DNA from: Paracoccus hibiscisoli
GTDB lineage: Bacteria; Pseudomonadota; Alphaproteobacteria; Rhodobacterales; Rhodobacteraceae
DNA: 64,000 nucleotides
Assembly: GCF_005048265.1 (NCBI RefSeq)
Contig: NZ_SUNH01000016.1
Location: 1 to 64,000 of the forward strand
Reading direction: 5' to 3'
Positions 8,820 to 16,521 of the stretch are shown one piece after another. The number at the start of each line of letters is the position of its first letter. The stretch's first letter is position 1. A model generated the notes under the pieces. The model made no database searches and was not told the origin of the DNA. It worked only from the letters and a program-made list of their open reading frames with translations. The position numbers were made by a program, and so were the translations under genes.

Positions 8820-9668
8820 TCAGACGCCTTCGCCCACGAACGCCTTTTCGACCACGAATTCGCGCGGCTCGGAATTGGCGCCCTCATGCAGGCCGAACCC
8901 TTCCAGCACGGCCTTGACGTCGACGTTGAAGGCCAGGCTGCCGCAGATCATCGCGCGATCCTCGGCCGGGTCGATGGGGGGCAGGCCCAGATCGGACAGC
9001 ACCTTGCCCGAGGTCAGGTTGTCGGTGATGCGGCCCATGAAGGGCGAGGGTTCGCGCGTCGTGGTGGGATAGTATTTCAGCCGCTGTGCGAAGTCGTCGC
9101 CATAGATCTCGGTCAGCAGCGGGTCGTGGCGCAGGTTGTTCACCAGCTCGGCGCCATAGACCAGCTCCTCTCCGGTGCGGCAGGTGTGCATCATGATGAC
9201 CTGCTCGAACCGCTCATAGGTCTCGGGGTCGCGCATCAGGCTGGCAAAGGGCGCGATGCCGGTGCCGGTGGCCAGGAACCACAGCCGCTTGCCCGGCAAC
9301 AGCGCGTCGAGGACCAGCGTGCCCACGGGTTTCGGGCGCAGGATGATCTGGTCGCCCGGCTTGATGTGCTGCAGCTTTGAGGTCAGCGGCCCGTCCGGCA
9401 CGATGATGGAATAGAATTCCAACTCGTCGTCCCAGTTGGGCGAGGCGATGGAATAGGCGCGCAGCAGCGGCTTGCCGTTGTCGCCCGGCAGGCCGATCAT
9501 CACGAATTCGCCCGACCGGAAACGCAGCGAGGCAGGCCGCGTCACCCGGAACGAGAACAGGCTGTCGGTCCATTTCGTGACGGAGGTCACGGTCTGGGCG
9601 TCGGGAACGGTAATCTTGGCGGCCTCGGTCACGGGCAGATCCAGCGTCATTGTTGCAATCCTTGTCAT
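8820..9668 (-). CDS. fpr: Ferredoxin--NADP+ reductase
   Basis: A 282-residue FAD enzyme that moves electrons between NADPH and ferredoxin/flavodoxin. RAYSIASP is the FAD-binding motif. The NADP-binding fold begins at LWFLATGTGIAPFASL, and MICGSLAF precedes the C-terminal FVVEKAFV signature of bacterial Fpr. It is the last gene of the cys operon, 29 bases after the DUF934 gene. That placement fits supplying reduced ferredoxin to the sulfite reductase CysI, which lacks a flavoprotein partner. A general oxidative-stress role is also known for the family. Confidence 0.9.
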   Translation of the reverse strand: MTRIATMTLDLPVTEAAKITVPDAQTVTSVTKWTDSLFSFRVTRPASLRFRSGEFVMIGLPGDNGKPLLRAYSIASPNWDDELEFYSIIVPDGPLTSKLQHIKPGDQIILRPKPVGTLVLDALLPGKRLWFLATGTGIAPFASLMRDPETYERFEQVIMMHTCRTGEELVYGAELVNNLRHDPLLTEIYGDDFAQRLKYYPTTTREPSPFMGRITDNLTSGKVLSDLGLPPIDPAEDRAMICGSLAFNVDVKAVLEGFGLHEGANSEPREFVVEKAFVGEGV

Positions 9669-9697
9669 CTAGTCGATGGGGCGCGCGGGTGAAAGGG

Positions 9698-10084
9698 TCA
9701 CCCGGCCAGCTGCGCCCGATGGTCCCAGGCTTTCCAGTCGGCGCGGGCCCGCCATTGATCCTCGGGCTGACGGGCGGCGATGTCGGCGGCGACCTCGACC
9801 TCGTCAAAGCCCACGCGGCGCGCCATGGCGTATTGATCGGCGATCAGCCGACCCGTGGCGCGCAGGCGCCCGGTGTACCCCAGCTCGCGCAGGCGGCGGG
9901 CCAGGGTAAAGCCGCGCCCGTCGCTGAAGGACGGAAAGGCGATCCCGATCAGGGCCGCGTCCAGATGGTCGGTCAGGGTCGCGGGTGCGGTGTCGGGGGC
10001 CAGCACCACGGCGGGCTGGTCGGTCACCGGATGAAACCCGTCATCGCGGGCCAGGACGGGTTCGCTGTTCAACTGCTCGCTCAT
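9698..10084 (-). CDS. DUF934 protein of the sulfur-assimilation operon
   Basis: A 128-residue protein of the DUF934 family, which is almost always encoded next to cysI/cysH in alpha- and betaproteobacteria. Its start ATG overlaps the cysH stop by four bases (ATGA), so translation is probably coupled. Conserved elements FPSFSDGRGFTLARRLRELGY and DQYAMARRVGFDEVE are visible. The biochemical role is not known; gene context places it in sulfite or sulfate reduction. Confidence 0.88.
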   Translation of the reverse strand: MSEQLNSEPVLARDDGFHPVTDQPAVVLAPDTAPATLTDHLDAALIGIAFPSFSDGRGFTLARRLRELGYTGRLRATGRLIADQYAMARRVGFDEVEVAADIAARQPEDQWRARADWKAWDHRAQLAG

Positions 10085-10812
10085 GCCGAGACCTTTCTGC
10101 GGACCATGCGTCCGCCGATGAAATGGATGCCGCATTCGGATTTCTCCTGTCCGCGCCAGCGGCCGGACCGGGGGTCTTCGCCCGGGGCCACGGGCGAGGT
10201 GCAGGGCGCGCAGCCGATCGACGGATAGCCCTGCGCCACCAGCGGATGCCGGGGCAGGCGGTTCTCAACCATGTAATCCTGCACATCCTCGGGGCGCCAA
10301 TGCGCCAGCGGGTTCACGCGCAGCCGGGTCGGGGGTTCGGGCTCAAAGAACTCCAGCGCGGCGCGTTGGCCGTTCTGGAACCGCTTGCGGCCCGTGATCC
10401 AGGCGTCATAGCCCGACAGCACCCGCTCCAGCGGCACCGTCTTGCGGAAATCGCAGCAGGCGTCGGGGTTCACCTTGTGCAGCGTGCCGTCCGGGTCATG
10501 GGCGGCGATCTCTGCGTCGCTGGCGGTGATGACCTGGACGTTGGTCAGGCCCAGTTTCGCGGAAACCTCCTGCTGATAGGCCAGCGTCTCGGCAAACAGC
10601 ATCTGCGTGTCGATGAACAGCACCGGCAGGCCGGGGGCCACGCGGCTGACCATATGCAGCAGCACGACAGATTCCGCGCCAAAGGACGACACCAGCGCCA
10701 CCTGCCCCAGATCGGGGTCGGTGACCGCGCGGCGCAGCACCTCGATGGCGGCATGGTGGCGATAGCGGTCGTTCAGCCGCCCCGCCCGCGTGTCCAGGTT
10801 GCCGTCAAGCAT
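10081..10812 (-). CDS. cysH: Assimilatory adenylylsulfate (APS) reductase, iron-sulfur type
   Basis: A 243-residue reductase giving sulfite from activated sulfate with thioredoxin or glutaredoxin. SSFGAES (residues 42-48) is the nucleotide-binding loop. CC at 119-120 with Cys201 and Cys204 (CAPC) forms the four-cysteine [4Fe-4S] set found in APS-using enzymes and absent from PAPS-specific CysH. The C-terminal SECGIH holds the catalytic Cys227. Known family biochemistry therefore points to APS rather than PAPS as substrate. The start ATG at 10812 overlaps the end of cysI by eight bases. Confidence 0.93.
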   Translation of the reverse strand: MLDGNLDTRAGRLNDRYRHHAAIEVLRRAVTDPDLGQVALVSSFGAESVVLLHMVSRVAPGLPVLFIDTQMLFAETLAYQQEVSAKLGLTNVQVITASDAEIAAHDPDGTLHKVNPDACCDFRKTVPLERVLSGYDAWITGRKRFQNGQRAALEFFEPEPPTRLRVNPLAHWRPEDVQDYMVENRLPRHPLVAQGYPSIGCAPCTSPVAPGEDPRSGRWRGQEKSECGIHFIGGRMVRRKVSA

Positions 10813-12463
10813 CGGCGGCCACGGGATACAGCGCGGCCTTGAACGGAGCCTGACCCAGACGGCGATAGGCGTCGATGAAGCGTTCGGACGGGTCTTGGCG
10901 GACCTCCAGATAGGCGCGCAGCAGCCGGTCGATGGCAGGGACCACCTGTTCCGCCGGGAAACCCGCGCCCGCGCGTTCGCCGATGGCCGGGATGTCATAG
11001 GCATCGCCGCCAAGCGTGATCTGATAGTTCTCGACCCCTGCACGGTCCAGCCCAAGGATGCCGATATGGCCCAGGTGGTGATGCCCGCAGGCGTTGATGC
11101 AGCCAGAGATGCGGATGTTCAGGTTGCCGATCTCCTGCTCCAGCCCAAGGGTGCGGAAGTGGTCGGCGATCTCTTCGGCGATCGGGATCGACCGGGCGGT
11201 GGCCAGCGCGCAGTAATCCATGCCAGGGCAGGCGATGATGTCGCTGGTCAGCCCGGCATTTGCCGTGGCAAGGCCCGCCTCGCGCAGCGCCGCATACAGC
11301 GCCGGCAGGTCGGATTTGTGGACATGCGGCAGGGCCACGTTCTGGTCATGCATCACGCGCAGGTCGTGGTGGCCATAGCGTTCGGCCAGATCGGCCAGCA
11401 GGCGCATCTGGTCGGCGCTGGCATCGCCCGGCGTCTGGCCCGGCGCCTTGAAGGTCACCACGACGCTGGCATAGCCGTCCACGCGGTGCTGGTGCAGGTT
11501 CGTGTCCGACCAGCTGCGGAAGGCGGGATTCGCCTGACGCTCGGCCTCATAGCCGTCGACGGGCGCGTTGCGGAAGGACGGCGCGCGGAAGCGGTCCTTG
11601 AACACCGCCAGCGCATCGCGGTCGGCGCCGTGGAAATCGCGGCGGCGGGCCAAGAATTCTTCTTCGATCTCGGCGCGCATGACATCCAGGCCGCGCTCCA
11701 GCACGGTGATCTTGATGCGGGCCTTGTACTTGTTGTCGCGGCGGCCGGCCAGGTTGTAGGTCGCGATGATCGCCTCGACGTACGGCAGCAGGTCCTCCTC
11801 GGGCAGGAAGTCGCGGACGACCTGACCCAGCAGGGGCGTGCGGCCCAGGCCGCCGCCGATCCAGACCTCGAAGCCGGTCTTGCCATCGCGTTCGGTCAGA
11901 CGCAGGCCGATGTCATGGGCGGCGATGACGGCGCGGTCCTTCTTGCCGCCCGAAATGGCGATCTTGAACTTGCGCGGCAGGAACTGGAATTCGGCATGAT
12001 CGGTCGACCAGCTGCGCAGCAGTTCCGCATAGGGACGCGGATCGGCGGCCTCGTCAAAGGCGGCACCGGCAAAGGCGTCGGTCGTCACGTTGCGGATCGT
12101 GTTGCCGCTGGTCTGGATGGCATGCATGCCGACATCGGCCAGCGCGTCCAGCATGTCGGGAATGTCCACCAGCTTGGGCCAGTTGAACTGGATGTTCTGG
12201 CGCGTGGTCCAGTGGCCATAGCCCTTGTCCCATTTCTCGGCCAGCAGGGCCAGAGTGCGCATCTGGTCGGGGCTGATCGTGCCATAGGGAATGGCCACGC
12301 GCAGCATATAGGCATGCAGCTGCAGATAGACGCCGTTCATCAGGCGCAGCGGCTTGAACTCGTCCTCGGTCAGGCTGCCGTCCAGGCGGCGGGCAACCTG
12401 GGCGCGGAATTCGGCGGCACGCTGGCGGACATAGTCGGTCTCGACGGGGCGGATATCAAACAT
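10805..12463 (-). CDS. cysI: Ferredoxin-type sulfite reductase (nitrite/sulfite reductase hemoprotein)
   Basis: A 552-residue siroheme enzyme that reduces sulfite to sulfide with six electrons. It has two pseudo-repeats of the ferredoxin-like half domain plus a 4Fe-4S/siroheme domain. The cluster ligands are Cys412 and Cys418 (CPGMDYC) and Cys455 and Cys459 (CINAC). TTRQNIQ at residues 86-92 belongs to the conserved substrate/siroheme pocket. No CysJ flavoprotein is nearby; fpr in the same operon suggests ferredoxin as donor. It overlaps the DUF2849 gene upstream by eight bases. A nitrite-reductase role is less likely given cysH. Confidence 0.92.
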   Translation of the reverse strand: MFDIRPVETDYVRQRAAEFRAQVARRLDGSLTEDEFKPLRLMNGVYLQLHAYMLRVAIPYGTISPDQMRTLALLAEKWDKGYGHWTTRQNIQFNWPKLVDIPDMLDALADVGMHAIQTSGNTIRNVTTDAFAGAAFDEAADPRPYAELLRSWSTDHAEFQFLPRKFKIAISGGKKDRAVIAAHDIGLRLTERDGKTGFEVWIGGGLGRTPLLGQVVRDFLPEEDLLPYVEAIIATYNLAGRRDNKYKARIKITVLERGLDVMRAEIEEEFLARRRDFHGADRDALAVFKDRFRAPSFRNAPVDGYEAERQANPAFRSWSDTNLHQHRVDGYASVVVTFKAPGQTPGDASADQMRLLADLAERYGHHDLRVMHDQNVALPHVHKSDLPALYAALREAGLATANAGLTSDIIACPGMDYCALATARSIPIAEEIADHFRTLGLEQEIGNLNIRISGCINACGHHHLGHIGILGLDRAGVENYQITLGGDAYDIPAIGERAGAGFPAEQVVPAIDRLLRAYLEVRQDPSERFIDAYRRLGQAPFKAALYPVAADA

Positions 12464-12806
12464 GGGCGGATTCCGTTTTCTGGGCCTCGGCGGTGCGCCG
12501 ATCGGCCTGGATACCGTGGAAATAGTTGGACGGCCCGCGCTGGCGGAAGGCCTCGCGGAAATGCACCGGCTCGGGGCCGTCGGGACCGCGTTTCGCCTCG
12601 ACCAGATAGGGGCCGACGATGACGCCGGGCTGGCCGATGGCCTCCAGCAGGGCCAGTTCGGCGATGGCCTCGTCCTCGAACAGGGTGGCGCGGCGCGGGT
12701 CGGGGGTCCAGCCGCCGTCGCACATCCACAGATTGTGGCCTTCACGCAGATCGTTGCCGGTGATGACGCCGGGACGGTCGGCCGTCGGAGTGAAGGCTTT
12801 GCTCAT
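12456..12806 (-). CDS. DUF2849 protein, first gene of the sulfur operon
   Basis: A 116-residue small soluble protein (GVITGNDLREGHNLWM and RGPSNYFHGIQ are recognisable family features). DUF2849 genes typically sit just before cysI in Rhodobacteraceae and Rhizobiales; function is unknown. The start ATG at 12806 was chosen because it is the family start and leaves a 97-bp divergent promoter region to the Lrp gene. A siroheme synthase gene (cysG) commonly precedes it in relatives but is absent here. Confidence 0.85.
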   Translation of the reverse strand: MSKAFTPTADRPGVITGNDLREGHNLWMCDGGWTPDPRRATLFEDEAIAELALLEAIGQPGVIVGPYLVEAKRGPDGPEPVHFREAFRQRGPSNYFHGIQADRRTAEAQKTESAHV

Positions 12807-12832
12807 GGTCGGACCCCTTGATTGCTGCTCTC

Positions 12833-12857
12833 CATATAGAATTTCGTTCTGGATTCT
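12833..12857. promoter_or_regulatory. Candidate Lrp operator and -10 box of the cys operon
   Basis: The divergent region contains AGAAT (12838-12842) and ATTCT (12853-12857), an inverted repeat with a 10-base gap. On the minus strand a TATATG -10-like hexamer (12838-12833) abuts it, with no good -35, as expected for an activator-dependent promoter. Assignment to the neighbouring Lrp protein is inference. Confidence 0.4.
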
Positions 12858-12903
12858 GCACAGTGGTCGCGGCAAATAAGGACGATCGACCAAGGAGCGT
12901 ACC

Positions 12904-13419
12904 ATGCCGGAACCGATTTCCCCCGATACGGGGCCAGGCCAAACGCCTGTCCGCCTGGATGAGGTGGACCGCAAGATCCTGTCCCTGCTGCAGCAGGATG
13001 CCAGCCTGTCGCTGGACCAGATCGCGGACCGGGTGGGGGCGTCCAAGACCCCGGTCTGGAACCGAATCCGCAAGCTGCGCGAGGCCGGGGTGATCCGCCG
13101 GCAGGTGGCGATTCTGGACCCCGAGGCCCTGGGGCTGGAGGCGTGCTTCTTTGTGCTGGTGCGCACCAGCGAGCATGACCGCGACTGGGCGGCGCGGTTC
13201 CTGCGCGCCCTGCGCGAGCGGCCCGAGGTGGTCGAGGCGCACCGGCTGGCGGGCGATATCGATTATATCCTGAAGGTTCAGGTGCGGAACGCGCGGGCCT
13301 ATGACCGATTCTATCAGTCGCTGATCGGCGAGGTGAAGATCCACAACGTCACGGCCCTGCTGTCGATGGAGGAGATCAAGGCGACCAGCGCCCTGCCCAT
13401 TCCGGGCGGAGATCGCTAG
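12904..13419 (+). CDS. Lrp/AsnC family transcriptional regulator
   Basis: A 171-residue regulator. An N-terminal helix-turn-helix (about residues 18-65: LDEVDRKILSLLQQD, then DQIADRVGASKTPVWNRIRKL) is followed by a RAM ligand-binding/oligomerisation domain (about 70-155). It is transcribed divergently from the sulfate-reduction operon, so control of that operon, perhaps responding to a sulfur amino acid, is likely but inferred. The ATG follows AAGGAGCG. It is followed after one base by the ArsC-like reading frame. Confidence 0.88.
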   Translation: MPEPISPDTGPGQTPVRLDEVDRKILSLLQQDASLSLDQIADRVGASKTPVWNRIRKLREAGVIRRQVAILDPEALGLEACFFVLVRTSEHDRDWAARFLRALRERPEVVEAHRLAGDIDYILKVQVRNARAYDRFYQSLIGEVKIHNVTALLSMEEIKATSALPIPGGDR

Positions 13420-13420
13420 C

Positions 13421-13796
13421 GTGGGCTGGGTAATCTGGCACAAGCCGACCTGCTCCACCTCCCGCTGGGTGCTGGCGGCGCTGCGCGAGGCGGGCATTGC
13501 GCCCGAGATTCGCGATTACATTGCCGCGCCGCCGTCGGAGGCCGAACTGCGGGCGGTTCTGGCGCGGCTGGGGATAGGGGCGCGGGGCTTGCTGCGGCGC
13601 AAGGGGACGCCCTATGCGGAGTTGGGCCTGGGTGATCCGGGCCTGTCGGAGGGGGCGCTGATCGCGGTGATGGCCGCGCATCCGAATCCTGATCGAGCGT
13701 CCGGTGGTCATGGCGCCCCAGGGCGCGGTGCTGGCCCGGCCCAAGGAGGCGGTCCTGGATCTGATCGCGCGCAACGGGGCGGGCGTTGCGCGGTGA
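13421..13796 (+). pseudogene. ArsC/Spx-like reductase, disrupted by a single-base frameshift
   Basis: The GTG-started frame gives WHKPTCSTSRWVLAALREAG, the CxxS active-site region of the ArsC thioredoxin-fold family (arsenate reductase or related). Similarity stops after MAAHP near 13684. From about 13686 the +1 frame continues the family with ILIERPVVMAPQGAVLARP, ending KEAVLDLIARNGAGVAR and TGA at 13796. One extra A in CCGAATCC explains both halves. It is either a real pseudogene or a sequencing error. Without the frameshift it would be about 124 residues, normal for the family, and co-transcribed with the Lrp gene. Confidence 0.8.
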
Positions 13797-13920
13797 CCGG
13801 GGGACGGCCCGGCGGCTGATCGGGCCAGCGATTGCTGGGAAAAACCGCGCACCGGGCGGGCACGGGGCAGGCACAGCGGGTGCACAGGGCGTACACCGAC
13901 AACGCACGCTGGGTTAAGGA

Positions 13921-14379
13921 TCACTCGTCCACGACGTTGAGGATCTTGGGCAGGGCCGGGCAGGGCAGCAGCTGGTTTTTCGCCACATCGGCCAGGGTGT
14001 GGTTGTGCAGGAAGACGTAGACATGGGCCGACAGGCTTTCCCACAGTCGGTTCGACAGGGTCTGCGCCCGCGACCCCGAGATGCCGCCCGAGGCGCCCGC
14101 GCCGATATGCATGGCGCTGACCGTCTCGTCCACGGCCTCGAGGATCTCGGCCACGCGGATCGTCTCGGGGGTGCGGGCCAGGCGGTAGCCGCCCCCCGGT
14201 CCGCGGACCGAGGAGACCAGCCCCGCGCGGCGCAGGCGGACGAACAGCTGCTCCAGATAGGGCAGCGAGATGTCCTGGCGCTTGGAGATCTCGGCCAGCG
14301 AGGTCAGATCGCCGCCCTTGGCAATGGCCAGGTCGGTCAGCGCGATGATCGCGTAGCGTCCCTTGGTGGACAGTTTCAT
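13921..14379 (-). CDS. Rrf2 family regulator, IscR-like with a single cysteine
   Basis: A 152-residue winged-helix regulator beginning MKLSTKGRYAIIALTDLA, with recognition helix SLPYLEQLFVRLRRAGLV and wing SVRGPGGGYRLA. Classical IscR binds [2Fe-2S] through three cysteines near residues 92-104; here that region (GAGASGGISGSRA) has none, and the only cysteine is Cys140. Rhodobacter IscR is also atypical with one cysteine, so this is probably the iron/Fe-S homeostasis regulator. Unlike the usual arrangement, no cysteine desulfurase or suf genes follow; the next gene points the other way. The 124-bp gap to the ArsC-like gene holds nothing recognisable. Confidence 0.85.
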   Translation of the reverse strand: MKLSTKGRYAIIALTDLAIAKGGDLTSLAEISKRQDISLPYLEQLFVRLRRAGLVSSVRGPGGGYRLARTPETIRVAEILEAVDETVSAMHIGAGASGGISGSRAQTLSNRLWESLSAHVYVFLHNHTLADVAKNQLLPCPALPKILNVVDE

Positions 14380-14499
14380 GGCGCGTCTTCCCCCTGATGG
14401 TGCCGTCCGGGCGCGGCCCGCATTGACGCGCGCGGTGGTCGCGCGCTATGCCGGGCCTGCATGTTTCTTGTCAAACCCGCGCCGGCTGCCCAGATATAC

Positions 14500-14528
14500 C
14501 GTCTAGAAGCCCTGTGCGCAGGCGTCAA
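14500..14528 (-). promoter_or_regulatory. Predicted sigma70-type promoter of the Rrf2 gene
   Basis: On the minus strand, TTGACG (14528-14523) and TAGACG (14505-14500) are separated by 17 bases. A leader of about 115 bases would precede the Rrf2 start. The AT-rich GATATACCGTCTAGA beside the -10 could hold an autoregulatory site (inference). Confidence 0.4.
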
Positions 14529-14570
14529 GAAAGCCGACATGCCCCAGTGCAAGCCCCGTGAAGGACAACC

Positions 14571-15233
14571 ATGCCCGAGCTGATTTTTCCCGGCCCCGAA
14601 GGCCGTCTCGAAGGCCGTTACCACCCTCAGCCCGGCAAGCCCGACGCCCCCATCGCCATCGTGCTGCATCCGCATCCGCAATATGGCGGGACGATGAACA
14701 ACCGCGTCGTCTATAACCTGCATTACGCGTTCCACCGCATGGGGTTCACCGTCATGCGGTTCAATTTCCGCGGCGTGGGCCGCAGCCAGGGCGAATTCGA
14801 CCAGGGCATCGGAGAGCTGTCGGACGCGGCATCCGCGCTGGACTATCTGCAGGCGATGAACCCCAACAGCAAGCATTGCTGGGTCGCGGGATTTTCCTTT
14901 GGCGCCTGGATCGGGATGCAGCTGCTGATGCGCCGCCCCGAGATCACCGGGTTCATCACCGTGGCGCCGCCGGCCAACATGTATGATTTCAGCTTTCTGG
15001 CGCCCTGCCCCAGTTCGGGGCTGATCGTGAACGGGACCGCCGACCGCGTGGCGCCGCCCAAGGACACCCACACCCTGGTCGCCAAGCTGCGCGAGCAGAA
15101 GGGCATCACCGTCACCCATGAAGAGATCGAGGGCGCGGATCATTTCTTCCGCGACGACGAGACCCACATGAAGCCGATGATCGACCTGGTGCAGGGCTAT
15201 GTCAGGAAGCGCCTGACCGAGACGTCGCGCTGA
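14571..15233 (+). CDS. Alpha/beta hydrolase (COG2945 type)
   Basis: A 220-residue alpha/beta hydrolase. The oxyanion/N-terminal motif IVLHPHPQYGGTMNNRVV is characteristic of this small bacterial family. The nucleophile elbow is GFSFG with Ser109. A later acidic residue in NGTADRVAPP and the His in EGADHFF complete the triad. In Rhodobacteraceae this gene commonly neighbours the iscR/suf region, and here it is divergent from the Rrf2 gene. The natural substrate is unknown; esterase or acyl-peptidase activity is possible. It is followed by an intergenic repeat element. Confidence 0.85.
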   Translation: MPELIFPGPEGRLEGRYHPQPGKPDAPIAIVLHPHPQYGGTMNNRVVYNLHYAFHRMGFTVMRFNFRGVGRSQGEFDQGIGELSDAASALDYLQAMNPNSKHCWVAGFSFGAWIGMQLLMRRPEITGFITVAPPANMYDFSFLAPCPSSGLIVNGTADRVAPPKDTHTLVAKLREQKGITVTHEEIEGADHFFRDDETHMKPMIDLVQGYVRKRLTETSR

Positions 15234-15235
15234 GG

Positions 15236-15287
15236 CGGGGCCGCCGGGGCGCTGCCCCGGACCCCGGGATATTTGAGTGAAGAAGAA
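15236..15287 (+). repeat. Dispersed intergenic repeat, copy 1
   Basis: A GC hairpin-forming segment (CCGGGGCGCTGCCCCGG) is followed by ACCCCGGGATATTTG and then GAAGAAGAAG. The same arrangement occurs inverted at 17790-17850 and in diverged form at 49941-50024 and 24455-24492. Such elements typically sit just after genes in this bacterial family. Confidence 0.7.
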
Positions 15288-15296
15288 GAGGCGGGC

Positions 15297-16421
15297 ATGC
15301 TGGACGACGCATTCGCGTTCCTGTGCGAGGCGGACCGGCTGAAGTCGGTCACCCGCGCCAATGTGCTGATGGATCTGTCGCGGCCCGAGAACAGCGCCGA
15401 GCATTCCTGGCATGTCGCGCTGTGGGCGATGGTGATGGGCGCGTCGGACCGGGCCATCGCGATGATCCTGCTGCATGATCTGGTCGAGATCGACACGGGC
15501 GACCAGCCGATCCACCTGGCCCATGACGGGGCAGGGCTGGCGCGCGCCGAGGCTGCGGCGGCGGCGCGCATCTTTGGCCTGGCGCCGGGCGGGGCGGCGC
15601 TGGCCGCGATGTGGCGCGATTTCGAGGCGCGGGCCGATGCGGATGCCGTTCTGGCCAAGCGGATGGATCACGTGCAGCCGATCTTTCAGGTGCTGATGGC
15701 GGATGCGCCGCTGGCCGATCATGTGGCCATCGTGCGCGATAATCTGACCGTCGGTCGGGCGGCGCGGTTCGCGCGCGAGTGGCCCGAGGGCTGGGATGCG
15801 GCGCAGGCGCTGCTGGCGGGGCGGGCGCTGCCCGGGGGCGATCTGGCGCGGCGGCTGGCGTTTCTGGCCGAGGCGGACCGGCTGAAGTCGGTGCGGCGCG
15901 CCAACCGCCTGCTGGACGGGTCGCGCCGCGAGAACAGCGCCGAGCACAGCTGGCATCTGGCGCTGTATGCGCTGGTTCTGGGGGGGCTGGCGGGGCCGGG
16001 GGTCGATGTGGGCCGGGTGATCCGGATGCTGCTGATCCACGATCTGGTCGAGATCGACGTGGGCGACGTGCCGCTGCATTCGGCGGGCGGGCAGGCGCAT
16101 GGGTCGGCGGCTGTGCAGGAGGCCGAGGCCGCCGCCGCGCGGCGCCTGTTCGGGATGCTGCCCGCGGATCAGGGCGCCCGGATGCAGGCGCTGTGGGCCG
16201 AGTTCGAGGCCGCGCGCAGCCCGGATGCGGTCTTTGCCAAGGCGCTGGACCGCTGTCAGCCCGCGGTCCAGAACCTGCGGTCGGGCGGCGCGGGCTGGGT
16301 CGAGTATGACGTGACGCTGGCCCATGTCGAGGCGCGCGTCGGCCCCTGGGTCAAGGCGGGCTGTCCGCCGCTGTGGGACTGGCTGCATCGCGGGCTGCGG
16401 GTGCATTTCGCCGCCGCCTGA
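15297..16421 (+). CDS. Tandem HD-domain phosphohydrolase (YfbR/HDDC2-like, duplicated)
   Basis: A 374-residue protein made of two copies of one HD hydrolase domain. Copy one has [23 protein letters not shown] and [12 protein letters not shown] (about residues 11-69). Copy two has [23 protein letters not shown] and [12 protein letters not shown] (from about residue 190). Both keep the His, HD and Asp metal residues, so both could be active. Single-domain relatives (about 190 residues) are 5'-deoxynucleotidases. The ATG at 15297, after an AGAGGCGGG sequence, is preferred over a TTG at 15273 that lies inside the repeat. The substrate is unproven. Confidence 0.85.
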   Translation: MLDDAFAFLCEADRLKSVTRANVLMDLSRPENSAEHSWHVALWAMVMGASDRAIAMILLHDLVEIDTGDQPIHLAHDGAGLARAEAAAAARIFGLAPGGAALAAMWRDFEARADADAVLAKRMDHVQPIFQVLMADAPLADHVAIVRDNLTVGRAARFAREWPEGWDAAQALLAGRALPGGDLARRLAFLAEADRLKSVRRANRLLDGSRRENSAEHSWHLALYALVLGGLAGPGVDVGRVIRMLLIHDLVEIDVGDVPLHSAGGQAHGSAAVQEAEAAAARRLFGMLPADQGARMQALWAEFEAARSPDAVFAKALDRCQPAVQNLRSGGAGWVEYDVTLAHVEARVGPWVKAGCPPLWDWLHRGLRVHFAAA

Positions 16422-16521
16422 GGGTTGCGGGCAATTTGGCATACAATCGCATACCGTCTTTTCTTTCGGGCCGGTTCCGGCTATGACCGGGGCAACGAAT
16501 CCAACGCCAAAGGGGGCCCCC

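Noticed and set aside
15273..15296. TTG start of the tandem-HD protein
   Set aside because: It lies inside the intergenic repeat and encodes only repeat-derived Glu residues; ATG 15297 has a suitable upstream purine tract.
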